In this document: piece by piece, positions 8,908 to 16,853 of the stretch
How positions within the stretch are numbered: the stretch's first letter is position 1
Layout: each line of letters begins with the position of its first letter
NCBI GenBank assembly: GCA_902789665.1
Contig: CADAOY010000002.1
Location: 186,001-250,000, forward strand
Length of the DNA stretch: 64,000 nt
From: an uncultured Lachnospiraceae bacterium
Lineage (GTDB): Bacteria; Bacillota; Clostridia; Lachnospirales; Lachnospiraceae
Reading direction: 5' to 3'
Translations under genes and position numbers: made by a program
Notes under the pieces: generated by a model
Seen by the model: only the letters and a program-made list of their open reading frames with translations
What the model was told of the DNA's origin: nothing
The model's database searches: none

Positions 8908-10206
8908 ATGCAGGGACTTAATAAGGAAATAAATTTAAATGGAAAACTGATCGGAGAGGGACACCCGGCGTATATTATTGCCAGTATGGGCGCTAATCAT
9001 ATGGGTGATCTCGATGTTGCAAAAAGTATAATCAGGGCGGCTAAAGAGGCGGGTGCTGACTGCGTTAAGATTCAGACATATGAGCCGGAGACACTGACTA
9101 TAAATTGCGATAATAAGTATTTTAAGGATATTCCGAGCAGGGGAGAGACGCTGTATCATCATTACAGCAAATGTTCCATGCCACTTTACTGGATTGAGGA
9201 ATTGTTCCATGAGGCCAAAGAGGTGGGAATTGATATTTTTTCCACGGCTTATGATTATCAGACCGTTGATTTTCTGGAAGATTTGGATAATCCGTTCTAT
9301 AAGGTGTGTTCTTATGAATTGACGGATCTGGATTTTATATTATATGCGGCGTCAACGGGTAAGCCTTTGTTTGTTTCCACAGGTATGGCTGCCTGGGAAG
9401 AAATATATGAAGCGGTAGAAACCGTTATTGAGGGAGACGGCGAGGATCTTTGCCTTATGATAAGCACGGGCGCTTTTCCGTCATCTACGTCAGATATGCA
9501 TCTTGCGAATATCAGGGATATAAAGAATAAACTGGATATTCCGGTTGGTTTATGCGACCACTCCATCGGTTCAATCGGTGCAATTACAGCTGTTGCATAC
9601 GGTGCAGATGTAATTGAGAAGAATATTTGTTTAACCAGAGATCCTGACAGTGCGGATGCTCCTTATTCCATGACAGTGGAAGAATTTAAGGAGATGGTAG
9701 ACTGCATCAGGGATGCAGAACGTGCCATCGGCGATGTGGAATATGGCTGTTCAGAGGCGGATCAGGGAAGGTATGCTTTAAGGCGTTCACTCTTTGTAAC
9801 CAAGGATGTTGAGAAGGGCGAATTTTTCACAGAAGATAATATTAGAAGTATCAGGCCGGGGAACGGTATTGCGCCTAAATATTACAGAGACGTGCTTACC
9901 ATGACGGCGGATATGAGCATTAAGAAGGGTACTCCTTTCTCCTTTGACATGGTTCAGCCGGGAGTGATTCTGGCGCTTTCTGATGACGAGGAGTGCTTCC
10001 AGGGCCTGTTTAACGGCGACCTTTATCAGATATCTCATGAGGTGGATATTGATATGATAAAGACTTTGGACCCTTCGCAGATTATTATTTATAAGTATAA
10101 ATATGAAATATCCGAAGAAATCGAGAAATTTATGGAAGGCAGAATCGCCAGGGTTGAACGCGGCGAGGAAGCCAAAGCGATGATAATTAAGACTTTCTTT
10201 AATTAA
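8908..10206 (+). CDS. NeuB-family nonulosonic acid synthase
   Basis: This probably condenses phosphoenolpyruvate with an N-acetylhexosamine derivative to make a sialic-acid-like sugar (sialic, legionaminic or pseudaminic acid). The NeuB barrel spans about residues 18-265 (IASMGANHMGDLDVAK, DCVKIQTYEPETLT, and a stretch with GLCDHSIG). An antifreeze-like SAF domain follows at about 285-350 (RRSLFVTKDVEKGEFFTEDN). About 75 further residues at the C-terminus are not part of the standard 340-350-residue enzymes. ATG at 8908 is preferred to GTG at 8902, which overlaps the AAAGGAG ribosome-binding site. No neuA or neuC is nearby; a glycosyltransferase follows by 22 nt. Confidence 0.85.
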   Translation: MQGLNKEINLNGKLIGEGHPAYIIASMGANHMGDLDVAKSIIRAAKEAGADCVKIQTYEPETLTINCDNKYFKDIPSRGETLYHHYSKCSMPLYWIEELFHEAKEVGIDIFSTAYDYQTVDFLEDLDNPFYKVCSYELTDLDFILYAASTGKPLFVSTGMAAWEEIYEAVETVIEGDGEDLCLMISTGAFPSSTSDMHLANIRDIKNKLDIPVGLCDHSIGSIGAITAVAYGADVIEKNICLTRDPDSADAPYSMTVEEFKEMVDCIRDAERAIGDVEYGCSEADQGRYALRRSLFVTKDVEKGEFFTEDNIRSIRPGNGIAPKYYRDVLTMTADMSIKKGTPFSFDMVQPGVILALSDDEECFQGLFNGDLYQISHEVDIDMIKTLDPSQIIIYKYKYEISEEIEKFMEGRIARVERGEEAKAMIIKTFFN

Positions 10207-10228
10207 GGAAGACTTAAATGGGAGTAAG

Positions 10229-11218
10229 ATGGAATTAGTTACTATAATCGTGCCTGTTTACAATACCTCGAAGTATCTTAATAAGTGCCTGGATACGCTA
10301 CTTGCGCAGACTTATGAGAATATAGAGATTATTCTGGTGGATGACGGCTCTACGGATAATTCTCTTGAGATTTGTAAAAGTTACGAGGAAAAAGATAAAA
10401 GAATAGTAGTTATATCCAAGCCCAACGGCGGCTCGTCTTCTGCAAGAAATGTGGGACTTGATGCTGCGAAGGGCAGTTATGTAGGCTTTGTGGACAGTGA
10501 TGACTACGTGGACGGGGATTTTGTCAGCCTTATGATGGAGGCTATAGAGAAATATGATGTGCCAATGGCGCAGATTTCGAGAGATGAAATTAATGAAGAT
10601 GGCACGAAAAGAGATGATATCTGCACGCCTCCGAAGGAAGATTATATGATATCGTCGAAAGAGCAGCTTCGGGAACTTCTTCTTCACAGAGGTGACTGCA
10701 GTTACTGTACAAGGATTACCAGAAAAGATTTATTTGATGGATTACGCTTCCCGGAGGGGAAACTAAATGAAGATTTTTATCTTATGATAAATATGCTTCC
10801 GAGGATAGAAAAATTTATAATTTTACCATCTCAGGGTTATCATGTGTTCTACAGACTGGGAAGTAACAGCCGCGCAGAGGATGCCAGAAATAATTTTTCG
10901 AGGGTATTTACGGACTGTGTGGACAATGCAGACTATGTGATGAAGGTGGTTGAAAAATCCTATCCGGATCTAAAAAAGGAAGCTCTCAGATTCAATTTAT
11001 TCCAGAGGCTGGAGTATCTTCTGCACATCCCAATCAGGCAAATGACCAAGTCGGACAACTACTATTTGAGTGTCGTTAAATATGTAAGGAAACATTATTT
11101 TTTGCAAATGTTAAATCCATATTTAACTTTTAAGAACAAGATATATTTATGCCTCCTTGGAGCGGCTCCGAGGACGGTGAGAGTGGTCCATGCCAGGTTG
11201 AAGGGGTGGGATTACTAG
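10229..11218 (+). CDS. Family 2 glycosyltransferase
   Basis: This is a cytoplasmic inverting GT-A glycosyltransferase that uses a nucleotide sugar to extend a surface glycan. The N-terminus VTIIVPVYNTSKYLNKCLDT, the nucleotide-binding VDDGSTDNS, the GGSSSARNVGLDAAKG loop and the metal-binding FVDSDDYVD (DxD) are all visible in the first 100 residues. Length 329 and the helical C-terminal region are typical of capsule/EPS enzymes. It follows the NeuB homologue closely and may transfer the product sugar, though acceptor and donor are not predictable. Confidence 0.9.
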   Translation: MELVTIIVPVYNTSKYLNKCLDTLLAQTYENIEIILVDDGSTDNSLEICKSYEEKDKRIVVISKPNGGSSSARNVGLDAAKGSYVGFVDSDDYVDGDFVSLMMEAIEKYDVPMAQISRDEINEDGTKRDDICTPPKEDYMISSKEQLRELLLHRGDCSYCTRITRKDLFDGLRFPEGKLNEDFYLMINMLPRIEKFIILPSQGYHVFYRLGSNSRAEDARNNFSRVFTDCVDNADYVMKVVEKSYPDLKKEALRFNLFQRLEYLLHIPIRQMTKSDNYYLSVVKYVRKHYFLQMLNPYLTFKNKIYLCLLGAAPRTVRVVHARLKGWDY

Positions 11219-11242
11219 GGGGAGTGAAAGGTGGAAAGTGCT

Positions 11243-11334
11243 GTGGCAAAAGGTGCACATTACCTCGTCCCAGTTGGCACAAGGTGCACATTACCCCGTC
11301 CCAAGTGGCACACATTCCCCCGTCCCTAGTGGCA
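11243..11334 (+). repeat. Three-unit REP-like intergenic repeat
   Basis: Three degenerate direct copies occupy 11243-11272, 11273-11304 and 11305-11328, followed by a final GTGGCA (11329-11334). Each starts with GTGGCA or GTTGGCA and ends with CCCCGTCCC or CTCGTCCC; the first two share AAGGTGCACATTACC. The third lacks the middle. No protein frame explains it. The GTCCC/GTGGCA words resemble extragenic repeats associated with REP-type elements in other bacteria, but no transposase is present here. Confidence 0.7.
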
Positions 11335-11358
11335 AAATGTATATTAATATGATATAAT
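11330..11358 (+). promoter_or_regulatory. Extended -10 promoter of ireB-ruvX operon
   Basis: -10 TATAAT (11353-11358) is preceded by TGA at 11350-11352, giving an extended -10. The weak -35 TGGCAA (11330-11335) at 17-nt spacing falls in the last repeat word of the upstream REP-like array. Confidence 0.65.
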
Positions 11359-11393
11359 AATAAGGTTAAATATTTATAAGGAGATTAGTTGTT

Positions 11394-11651
11394 ATGGACT
11401 TATCACAAACACAATTTTTTTCAGTTCCAAATGAAGTGGACGTAAGTGTAGAAAAAATTCTGGAGATGGTTTATCAGGCTCTTACAGAAAAGGGATACAA
11501 TCCTGTTAACCAGATTGTTGGTTATATTATGTCTGGGGACCCGACATATATCACAAGCCACAAGAGTGCCAGAAGCCTTATCATGAAAGTTGAAAGAGAT
11601 GAGCTTGTAGAAGCAATGCTTAGAAGCTACATCAGAGAGAAAGGCTGGTAG
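11394..11651 (+). CDS. ireB: IreB family regulatory phosphoprotein (UPF0297)
   Basis: This 85-residue protein matches the UPF0297/YrzL/IreB family; in Enterococcus faecalis IreB is a substrate of the PASTA kinase IreK and modulates cephalosporin tolerance. Visible family parts are [41 protein letters not shown] (split over residues 14-55) and [20 protein letters not shown]. It precedes ruvX by 1 nt, as in Bacillus. A good TAAGGAG site lies upstream of ATG. Confidence 0.93.
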   Translation: MDLSQTQFFSVPNEVDVSVEKILEMVYQALTEKGYNPVNQIVGYIMSGDPTYITSHKSARSLIMKVERDELVEAMLRSYIREKGW

Positions 11652-11652
11652 G

Positions 11653-12075
11653 ATGAGGATATTAGGCTTGGACTTCGGCTCTAAAACCGTGGGAGTGGCA
11701 GTAAGTGATGAGAATGAATTCTTAGCTTCCGGGGTTGAGACCATCAGAAGGGAAAGAGAAGACAAACTTCGAAAGACCTATGCCAGGATTGAGGCGCTGA
11801 TTGTTGAACTTGGTGTAGAGAAAATAGTTCTTGGCTTGCCACTTACACTTGATGGCGAAGAGGGAGTCAGGGTTCAAAAGACCAAAGACTTTGGAGAGAA
11901 TCTTCAAAGAAGAACAGGCCTTGATATTGAATACCAGGATGAGAGACTCACAACAGTTGAAGCTTATAATCTCATGAGTGAGTCAGGTGTTAAGAAAGAT
12001 AAACAGCTCCAGATGGTGGATGAAGTTGCAGCAACGATTATACTTCAGGATTATCTGGATGCGAAGAAGGGTTAA
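11653..12075 (+). CDS. ruvX: RuvX/YqgF RNase H-fold nuclease
   Basis: This is a RNase H-fold nuclease implicated in Holliday junction resolution and in 16S rRNA 5' maturation. The family motifs are present: N-terminal ILGLDFGSKTVGVAVSD with the catalytic Asp, VLGLPLTLDGEEG in the middle, DERLTTVEA, and the C-terminal DEVAATIILQDYLD with the final acid residues. Length 140 is standard. It sits between ireB and the DUF1292 gene as in Bacillus (yrzL-yrrK-yrzB). Confidence 0.94.
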   Translation: MRILGLDFGSKTVGVAVSDENEFLASGVETIRREREDKLRKTYARIEALIVELGVEKIVLGLPLTLDGEEGVRVQKTKDFGENLQRRTGLDIEYQDERLTTVEAYNLMSESGVKKDKQLQMVDEVAATIILQDYLDAKKG

Positions 12076-12077
12076 AT

Positions 12078-12356
12078 ATGGGGATCAAAGTGGAAAAAAT
12101 AATTTTAAATCCTGATAACGAGGATAGAATTGAGTTCTTTGTATTGGAGCAGACTACTGTGGCAGGCGTGGATTATCTCCTGGTTACAGATTCTGAAGAA
12201 GGGGATGGAGAAGCCCTGATTCTTAAGGACAAATCAAAAAAAGAAGACACAGAAGCAGTATATGAAATTGTCTCCGATGATAAAGAGTTAAAAGCACTGG
12301 CGGATATTTTTGAAAATCTGCTGGATGATGTGCAATTCGTATCCGATGATGAGTAA
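12078..12356 (+). CDS. DUF1292 (YrzB-like) protein
   Basis: A small acidic 92-residue protein of the DUF1292 family; the tract VAGVDYLLVTDSE and the C-terminal VSDDKELKALADIFENLLDD region are typical. Its biochemical function is unknown. It starts 2 nt after ruvX and is a constant neighbour of ruvX in Firmicutes, which is the main support for the assignment beyond the sequence. Confidence 0.88.
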   Translation: MGIKVEKIILNPDNEDRIEFFVLEQTTVAGVDYLLVTDSEEGDGEALILKDKSKKEDTEAVYEIVSDDKELKALADIFENLLDDVQFVSDDE

Positions 12357-12382
12357 TCACGGATTGAAGGGAGATAATACAA

Positions 12383-14038
12383 TTGGACAAGGTTAAAATT
12401 ATTCCTTTAGGCGGTTTGGAGCAGATAGGACTTAATATGACCGCCATTGAATATGATGACAACATTGTTGTTATAGACTGTGGTCTGGGCTTTCCGGACA
12501 ATGATATGCTGGGTATCGATCTGGTAATTCCGGATGTGACATACCTTAAGGACAATTTAAGTAAAGTCAGAGGTTTATTCATAACTCATGGTCATGAAGA
12601 CCACATTGGTGCAATTCCATATGTTATGAAAGAACTGCCTGGTGTGCCGGTTTACGGTACGACCTTAACCTGTGGAATTATCGAACTTAAGTTAAAAGAG
12701 TTCGGACTTGATTCTGTTGTGGAATTAAGACAGGTTACCTTTGGTGATACTCTGGTGGCAGGACCTCTTAAAGTTGAATATATAAGAACCAACCACAGCA
12801 TCGTTGATGCTGCGGCTCTTGCAATATATACACCTCAGGGAATCATAATTCATACAGGTGATTTCAAGGTTGATTATACACCGGTTTACGGTGATGCCAT
12901 TGACCTTCAGAGATTTGCGGAACTTGGTCATCACGGAGTACTGCTTCTTATGAGCGACTCAACCAATGCAGAGAGACCGGGATTCACTCCGTCAGAGAAG
13001 ACTTTAAAACATACTTTTGAAAGTCTGTTTTTAGAACATGAAGAAAAGAGACTTATTATAGCGACCTTTGCATCCAACGTGGACAGGGTTCAGCAGATTA
13101 TTAATACAGCTCAGAGATTCAAACGTAAGGTTGCGGTTGAAGGCAGGAGCATGAATAATATCATCAATACTGCCATCAGACTTGGAAGAATTAGCATTCC
13201 GGAGGGACTATTAGTAGACATTGATACACTTAATAATCTTCCACCGAAGGATGTTTGTATTATTACAACGGGCTCTCAGGGTGAGAGTATGGCGGCATTA
13301 AGCCGTATGGCTCTTGGAATACATAAGAAGATTGATATAGGACCTACGGACACGGTTATTTTTTCATCCCATCCGATTCCGGGTAATGAAAAAGCAGTTA
13401 TTAAGATTGTTAATGAACTGCATAAAAGAAGGGCAACTGTTGTTATTGAAGATGCCCATGTTTCAGGCCATGCCTGCCAGGAAGAGATTAAATTAATTTA
13501 TGCTCTTACAAGTCCTAAGTATGCGCTTCCGGTGCACGGCGAATACAAACATCGTCTTGCCAATGCGGCACTTGCGAAGGACTTAGGAATTCCTTGCGAA
13601 AATATATTTATGCTTAATTCGGGAGATGTGCTTGAAGTCAGCAAGGACAGCTGCCAGGTAAATGGCAAGGTAGAAGCGGGATATGCATATGTGGACGGAC
13701 TTGAAATAACCAACGCGCAGAATGCTTCACTTCGTGACAGACAAAGACTGTCGGAAGAAGGTATCGTGGTAATTTCTGCAGTTGTGGATTTAGAAGGTAA
13801 GGACCTTTATTCAGTGCCGCAGGTTATGGACAGAGGTATAAGCATAACCCAGGAAATTGATGCCAAGTGGGCACAGGAAGTTGGCGAGAAATTTACACAA
13901 AGTTATTACGACTGCATGGAAAGAGGCATCAATCAGAAGACCAAACTTATTACGGAACTTCGTAACAGCGTAAGTTCCTACATATGGTCCACAATGAAGA
14001 AGAGACCGCTTGTGCTTATTATACTTGAGGAGTTATAG
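12383..14038 (+). CDS. rnj: Ribonuclease J
   Basis: This metallo-beta-lactamase/beta-CASP ribonuclease with 5'-3' exo- and endonuclease activity acts in mRNA turnover and rRNA maturation. The zinc motif HGHEDH lies at residues 69-74, the later metal ligands are in TNHSIVDA and IHTGDFKVD, and the beta-CASP segments (FASNVDRVQQI, GEYKHR, SGHA) follow. It has 551 residues, the usual length. No ATG fits: TTG at 12383 is chosen because a stop (TGA at 12365) lies upstream in frame and GAAGGGAG precedes it. Confidence 0.94.
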   Translation: MDKVKIIPLGGLEQIGLNMTAIEYDDNIVVIDCGLGFPDNDMLGIDLVIPDVTYLKDNLSKVRGLFITHGHEDHIGAIPYVMKELPGVPVYGTTLTCGIIELKLKEFGLDSVVELRQVTFGDTLVAGPLKVEYIRTNHSIVDAAALAIYTPQGIIIHTGDFKVDYTPVYGDAIDLQRFAELGHHGVLLLMSDSTNAERPGFTPSEKTLKHTFESLFLEHEEKRLIIATFASNVDRVQQIINTAQRFKRKVAVEGRSMNNIINTAIRLGRISIPEGLLVDIDTLNNLPPKDVCIITTGSQGESMAALSRMALGIHKKIDIGPTDTVIFSSHPIPGNEKAVIKIVNELHKRRATVVIEDAHVSGHACQEEIKLIYALTSPKYALPVHGEYKHRLANAALAKDLGIPCENIFMLNSGDVLEVSKDSCQVNGKVEAGYAYVDGLEITNAQNASLRDRQRLSEEGIVVISAVVDLEGKDLYSVPQVMDRGISITQEIDAKWAQEVGEKFTQSYYDCMERGINQKTKLITELRNSVSSYIWSTMKKRPLVLIILEEL

Positions 14039-14048
14039 ATTTAAAGCT

Positions 14049-14372
14049 ATGTTGGAATTTGATAAAGAGACAAAAGAATTTGTGGCGCAGCTTAAGCAGA
14101 GTCATATATATCTTGAATACTTAGCGGCCAAGGAAGAGGCCATTAAGGATGAGAATCTGTGGAACAGAATCCTGGACTACAGAAGAAACAGATTCGATAT
14201 GTCCAGCATCTTAAACGGCAGGGAGATATATGACAGAATAGAAATATTTGAAAGAGATTATGCAGATCTCTATGATAATGAAATCGCCAGAAATTATCTG
14301 GATGCAGAACTTGCACTTTGCAGACTGCTTCAGGATATCAGTCTGAGCCTTGTGGCAGACCTGGACTTCTAG
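14049..14372 (+). CDS. YlbF/YmcA-family protein
   Basis: A 107-residue all-helical protein of the DUF964 (YlbF/YmcA) family; in Bacillus these proteins form a complex that tunes RNase Y cleavage. The adjacency to RNase J suggests a role in RNA decay. The frame can be extended upstream into the RNase J gene, but ATG at 14049 gives the usual N-terminus (MLEFDKETKEF). The Shine-Dalgarno is distant and weak, suggesting coupling to RNase J translation. Confidence 0.75.
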   Translation: MLEFDKETKEFVAQLKQSHIYLEYLAAKEEAIKDENLWNRILDYRRNRFDMSSILNGREIYDRIEIFERDYADLYDNEIARNYLDAELALCRLLQDISLSLVADLDF

Positions 14373-14381
14373 GAGAGTGAG

Positions 14382-14912
14382 ATGAAAGACAGTAAAGTAC
14401 TTGTCAAAATTTTATACGCAGTAATTCGAATATCAGCAGTTGTTATTGTGCTGCTTCTTCTTTATAAGCTTCTGTTCTGGTCCTATGATTTTGGATACAG
14501 AATCTTCTCGGACGAACCGATGGAAGCCGGACTTGGAAGAACCATAAGCGTGGCAATTGTGGATGGCAAAAGTGTAAAAGAAGTGGGAGAACTCTTGGAG
14601 AATAAGGGACTTATTCGTAATTCCACTCTTTTTGTATTTCAGGAGAAGTTTTCCGAATACGAAGGCATGATGAAGCCGGGGGTATATGAACTGAGCACCT
14701 CAATGACTCCACAGGAGATTATTGAATTCATGGCTACCGAGCAGGAGACAGAGGAAGAAGAAATAGAAGAGGGTAATTCCAACGGAGCATCCATCGGTGA
14801 TGAGGATGAAGTCGAAGGCGAAGGCGAAGAAGAACTGGTTAATCCTGACATAACCGATGGCGAGAATGCTGAAGGCGAGAGCACGCAAGGCGCAGATGAG
14901 GTGAATGAATAG
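14382..14912 (+). CDS. Short MltG/YceG-like membrane protein lacking the catalytic domain
   Basis: It sits where Bacillus has mltG (yrrL), just before trmR. It has one N-terminal helix (about residues 9-30) and then a segment like the small N-terminal LysM-like domain of MltG (VDGKSVKEVGELLENKGLI, PGVYELSTSMTPQEIIEFM; about 60-120). It stops there: the lytic transglycosylase domain of a normal MltG (over 300 residues in total) is absent. The last 50 residues are an acidic, glycine-rich tail dominated by E. There is no frameshift into lost MltG sequence, so this looks like a settled short form. It may bind glycan or act as a regulator, but cannot be a transglycosylase. Confidence 0.72.
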   Translation: MKDSKVLVKILYAVIRISAVVIVLLLLYKLLFWSYDFGYRIFSDEPMEAGLGRTISVAIVDGKSVKEVGELLENKGLIRNSTLFVFQEKFSEYEGMMKPGVYELSTSMTPQEIIEFMATEQETEEEEIEEGNSNGASIGDEDEVEGEGEEELVNPDITDGENAEGESTQGADEVNE

Positions 14913-14914
14913 TC

Positions 14915-15550
14915 ATGGATTATGAAAGACTTGAAGTATTCTTATCTACTTTAGCTGACGACAATGGAGAATATATTGAAGGCTTAAGAGAGAAAGCACT
15001 GGCTGATGACGTTCCGATCATCAGACGAACATCGGAAAGACTGATTAAATTTATCATCAATACTTATCAGCCTAAAACCATTCTTGAGATAGGCACAGCA
15101 GTTGGATACAGCGCTATCTTCATGGCAAGTATCAGTAATGCTCACATAACAACTATTGAAAAATACCCGCCCAGAATTACAGAGGCAAAAAAGAACTTTA
15201 AAGAGTGCGGCTATGGTGAGAGAATAACTTTCCTTACAGGCGATGCAATAGAGATACTTAAAGAACTTGATGGCTCATATGACATGATATTTATGGATGC
15301 AGCCAAGGGACAATATCAGGTATTTCTTGAAGATTCATTAAGGCTTCTTGATAAAAATGGAATCCTGGTCTGTGACAATGTGCTTCAGGAAGGCGATGTT
15401 TTAGAGTCAAGATATGGTGTTAAAAGGAGAGACCGCAGCATTCATTCAAGGATGAGAGATTTCTTATATGACATCACTCATGATGAAAAACTTGTATCAA
15501 CAATCATTCCACTTGGAGATGGAATGAGTCTTACGACTTATAAAAAATAA
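14915..15550 (+). CDS. trmR: tRNA 5-hydroxyuridine methyltransferase (TrmR-like O-methyltransferase)
   Basis: This SAM-dependent class I O-methyltransferase has 211 residues. Motif I is ILEIGTAVGYSAIFM (about residues 53-67), the acidic TTIEKYP follows, then MIFMDAAKGQY with metal-binding Asp and VCDNVLQEG. Family members were first annotated as catechol-like OMTs; the Bacillus orthologue YrrM methylates 5-hydroxyuridine at tRNA position 34 to form mo5U. The next gene encodes a U32 protein, the hydroxylation partner, as in Bacillus, which supports this role. Confidence 0.85.
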   Translation: MDYERLEVFLSTLADDNGEYIEGLREKALADDVPIIRRTSERLIKFIINTYQPKTILEIGTAVGYSAIFMASISNAHITTIEKYPPRITEAKKNFKECGYGERITFLTGDAIEILKELDGSYDMIFMDAAKGQYQVFLEDSLRLLDKNGILVCDNVLQEGDVLESRYGVKRRDRSIHSRMRDFLYDITHDEKLVSTIIPLGDGMSLTTYKK

Positions 15551-15564
15551 GTGGTTATAACCAC
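15551..15564. repeat. Palindrome GTGGTTATAACCAC, copy 1
   Basis: A perfect 14-bp palindrome between the stop of trmR and the start of the U32 gene, followed by ATTTT. The same word recurs exactly at 38355-38368; near copies lie at 19923-19936 and 27947-27960. It may be a weak hairpin or a protein-binding site. Confidence 0.55.
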
Positions 15565-15580
15565 ATTTTAAGGAATATAT

Positions 15581-16822
15581 ATGGATAGAAAAGTTGAACT
15601 TCTTGTTCCTGCAGGAAGTCTGGAAGTACTTAAAATTGCAATAATGTTTGGAGCCGATGCGGTATATATTGGAGGAGAAGAATTTTCATTAAGAGCCAAG
15701 GCTGCAAACTTTAGTGATGAAGATATGATTGCGGGCATTGATTTTGCCCACAGGTATGGAAAGAAAGTTTATGTAACAGTAAATATCTTTGCACATAATT
15801 ATGATATGGATGAGGCAGTAGATTATCTTAAAAGGCTTAATGAGATTAAGCCGGATGGTCTTATTATGTCTGATCCGGGACTTATATCCCTTGCTTTTGA
15901 ATATGCTCCAAATGTGGAAGTTCATATTTCAACCCAGGCCAACAATACCAATTATATGACATATAAATTCTGGTATAAGATGGGCGTTAAGAGAGTTGTA
16001 AGTGCAAGAGAATTATCTTTAGAAGAGATAAAGGGAATAAGAGAAAATATTCCTGAGGATATGGAGATAGAGTCATTTATTCATGGCGCTATGTGTATCT
16101 CTTATTCGGGAAGATGCCTTCTGTCTAATTATTTTACCGGAAGAGATGCCAACAGGGGTGAGTGCACACATCCATGCAGATGGCAGTATGCGGTAATGGA
16201 AGAACAAAGACCCGGCGAATATCTTCCTGTTTACGAGAATGAAAGAGGCACCTTTATTTTTAATTCCAAGGACCTTTGCATGATAGGATATATTCCTGAA
16301 ATGATAGATGCAGGAATCGATTCATTCAAAATCGAAGGCAGAATGAAGACCTCGCTCTATGTGGCAACTGTTGCAAGAACCTACAGAAAAGCGATTGATG
16401 ATTACTATAGAAGTATTGATACATATAAGGCCAACATGGACTGGTACATGGATGAAATATCCAAGTGTACATACAGGAAATTTACTACCGGATTTTATTT
16501 CGGAAAGCCTAATGAAGAAACACAGATTTATGACAGCAATACCTATATAAGTGAATATATTTATTTAGGTTTTGTTGAAGAAATAAAGGATGGAAAATAC
16601 AAAATCACCCAGAGAAACAAGTTTTTAATCGGAGATGAAATTGAGATCATGAAACCGGGCGGTGAGAATGTAATTGCAAAGGTTATAAATATAGAAGATG
16701 AGGAAGGTAATGTGGTACCTGCTGCATCTCACGCAAAGCAGACTTTGTATATTACACTCAGCGAAAAAGCAGATGAATATGACATATTCAGAGTTCAGAA
16801 TAAAGATGTTAAAAAGCCTTAA
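15581..16822 (+). CDS. trhP: U32 family protein, tRNA hydroxylation protein TrhP-like
   Basis: A 413-residue peptidase-U32 family protein; TrhP members are required for prephenate-dependent hydroxylation of U34 in tRNA. Typical stretches are ELLVPAGSLEVLKIAIMFGA at the N-terminus, the signature ESFIHGAMCISYSGRCLLSN (about residues 165-184), and the Fe-S-type cysteines in the GECTHPCRW region. It matches Bacillus YrrO in length. Only one U32 gene is present here; Bacillus has two in tandem. With trmR it supplies the mo5U34 wobble modification. Confidence 0.87.
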   Translation: MDRKVELLVPAGSLEVLKIAIMFGADAVYIGGEEFSLRAKAANFSDEDMIAGIDFAHRYGKKVYVTVNIFAHNYDMDEAVDYLKRLNEIKPDGLIMSDPGLISLAFEYAPNVEVHISTQANNTNYMTYKFWYKMGVKRVVSARELSLEEIKGIRENIPEDMEIESFIHGAMCISYSGRCLLSNYFTGRDANRGECTHPCRWQYAVMEEQRPGEYLPVYENERGTFIFNSKDLCMIGYIPEMIDAGIDSFKIEGRMKTSLYVATVARTYRKAIDDYYRSIDTYKANMDWYMDEISKCTYRKFTTGFYFGKPNEETQIYDSNTYISEYIYLGFVEEIKDGKYKITQRNKFLIGDEIEIMKPGGENVIAKVINIEDEEGNVVPAASHAKQTLYITLSEKADEYDIFRVQNKDVKKP

Positions 16823-16853
16823 ATAAGGTACAGATATATGAGAGGAAAATTAA

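Noticed and set aside
10298..10687. 129-codon minus-strand open frame over the glycosyltransferase
   Set aside because: Antisense to conserved GT2 motifs; composition is implausible for a protein.
11243..11334. Possible CRISPR array
   Set aside because: Only three degenerate units of unequal length, adjoining each other without spacers, and no cas genes in the window.
11149..11352. Small open frames on both strands across the REP-like block
   Set aside because: They arise from the repeat itself; their translations are Pro/Gly/His-rich and repetitive with no start site of quality.
16823..16853. Riboswitch or promoter before glnN
   Set aside because: The gap is only 31 nt and holds just a ribosome-binding site.
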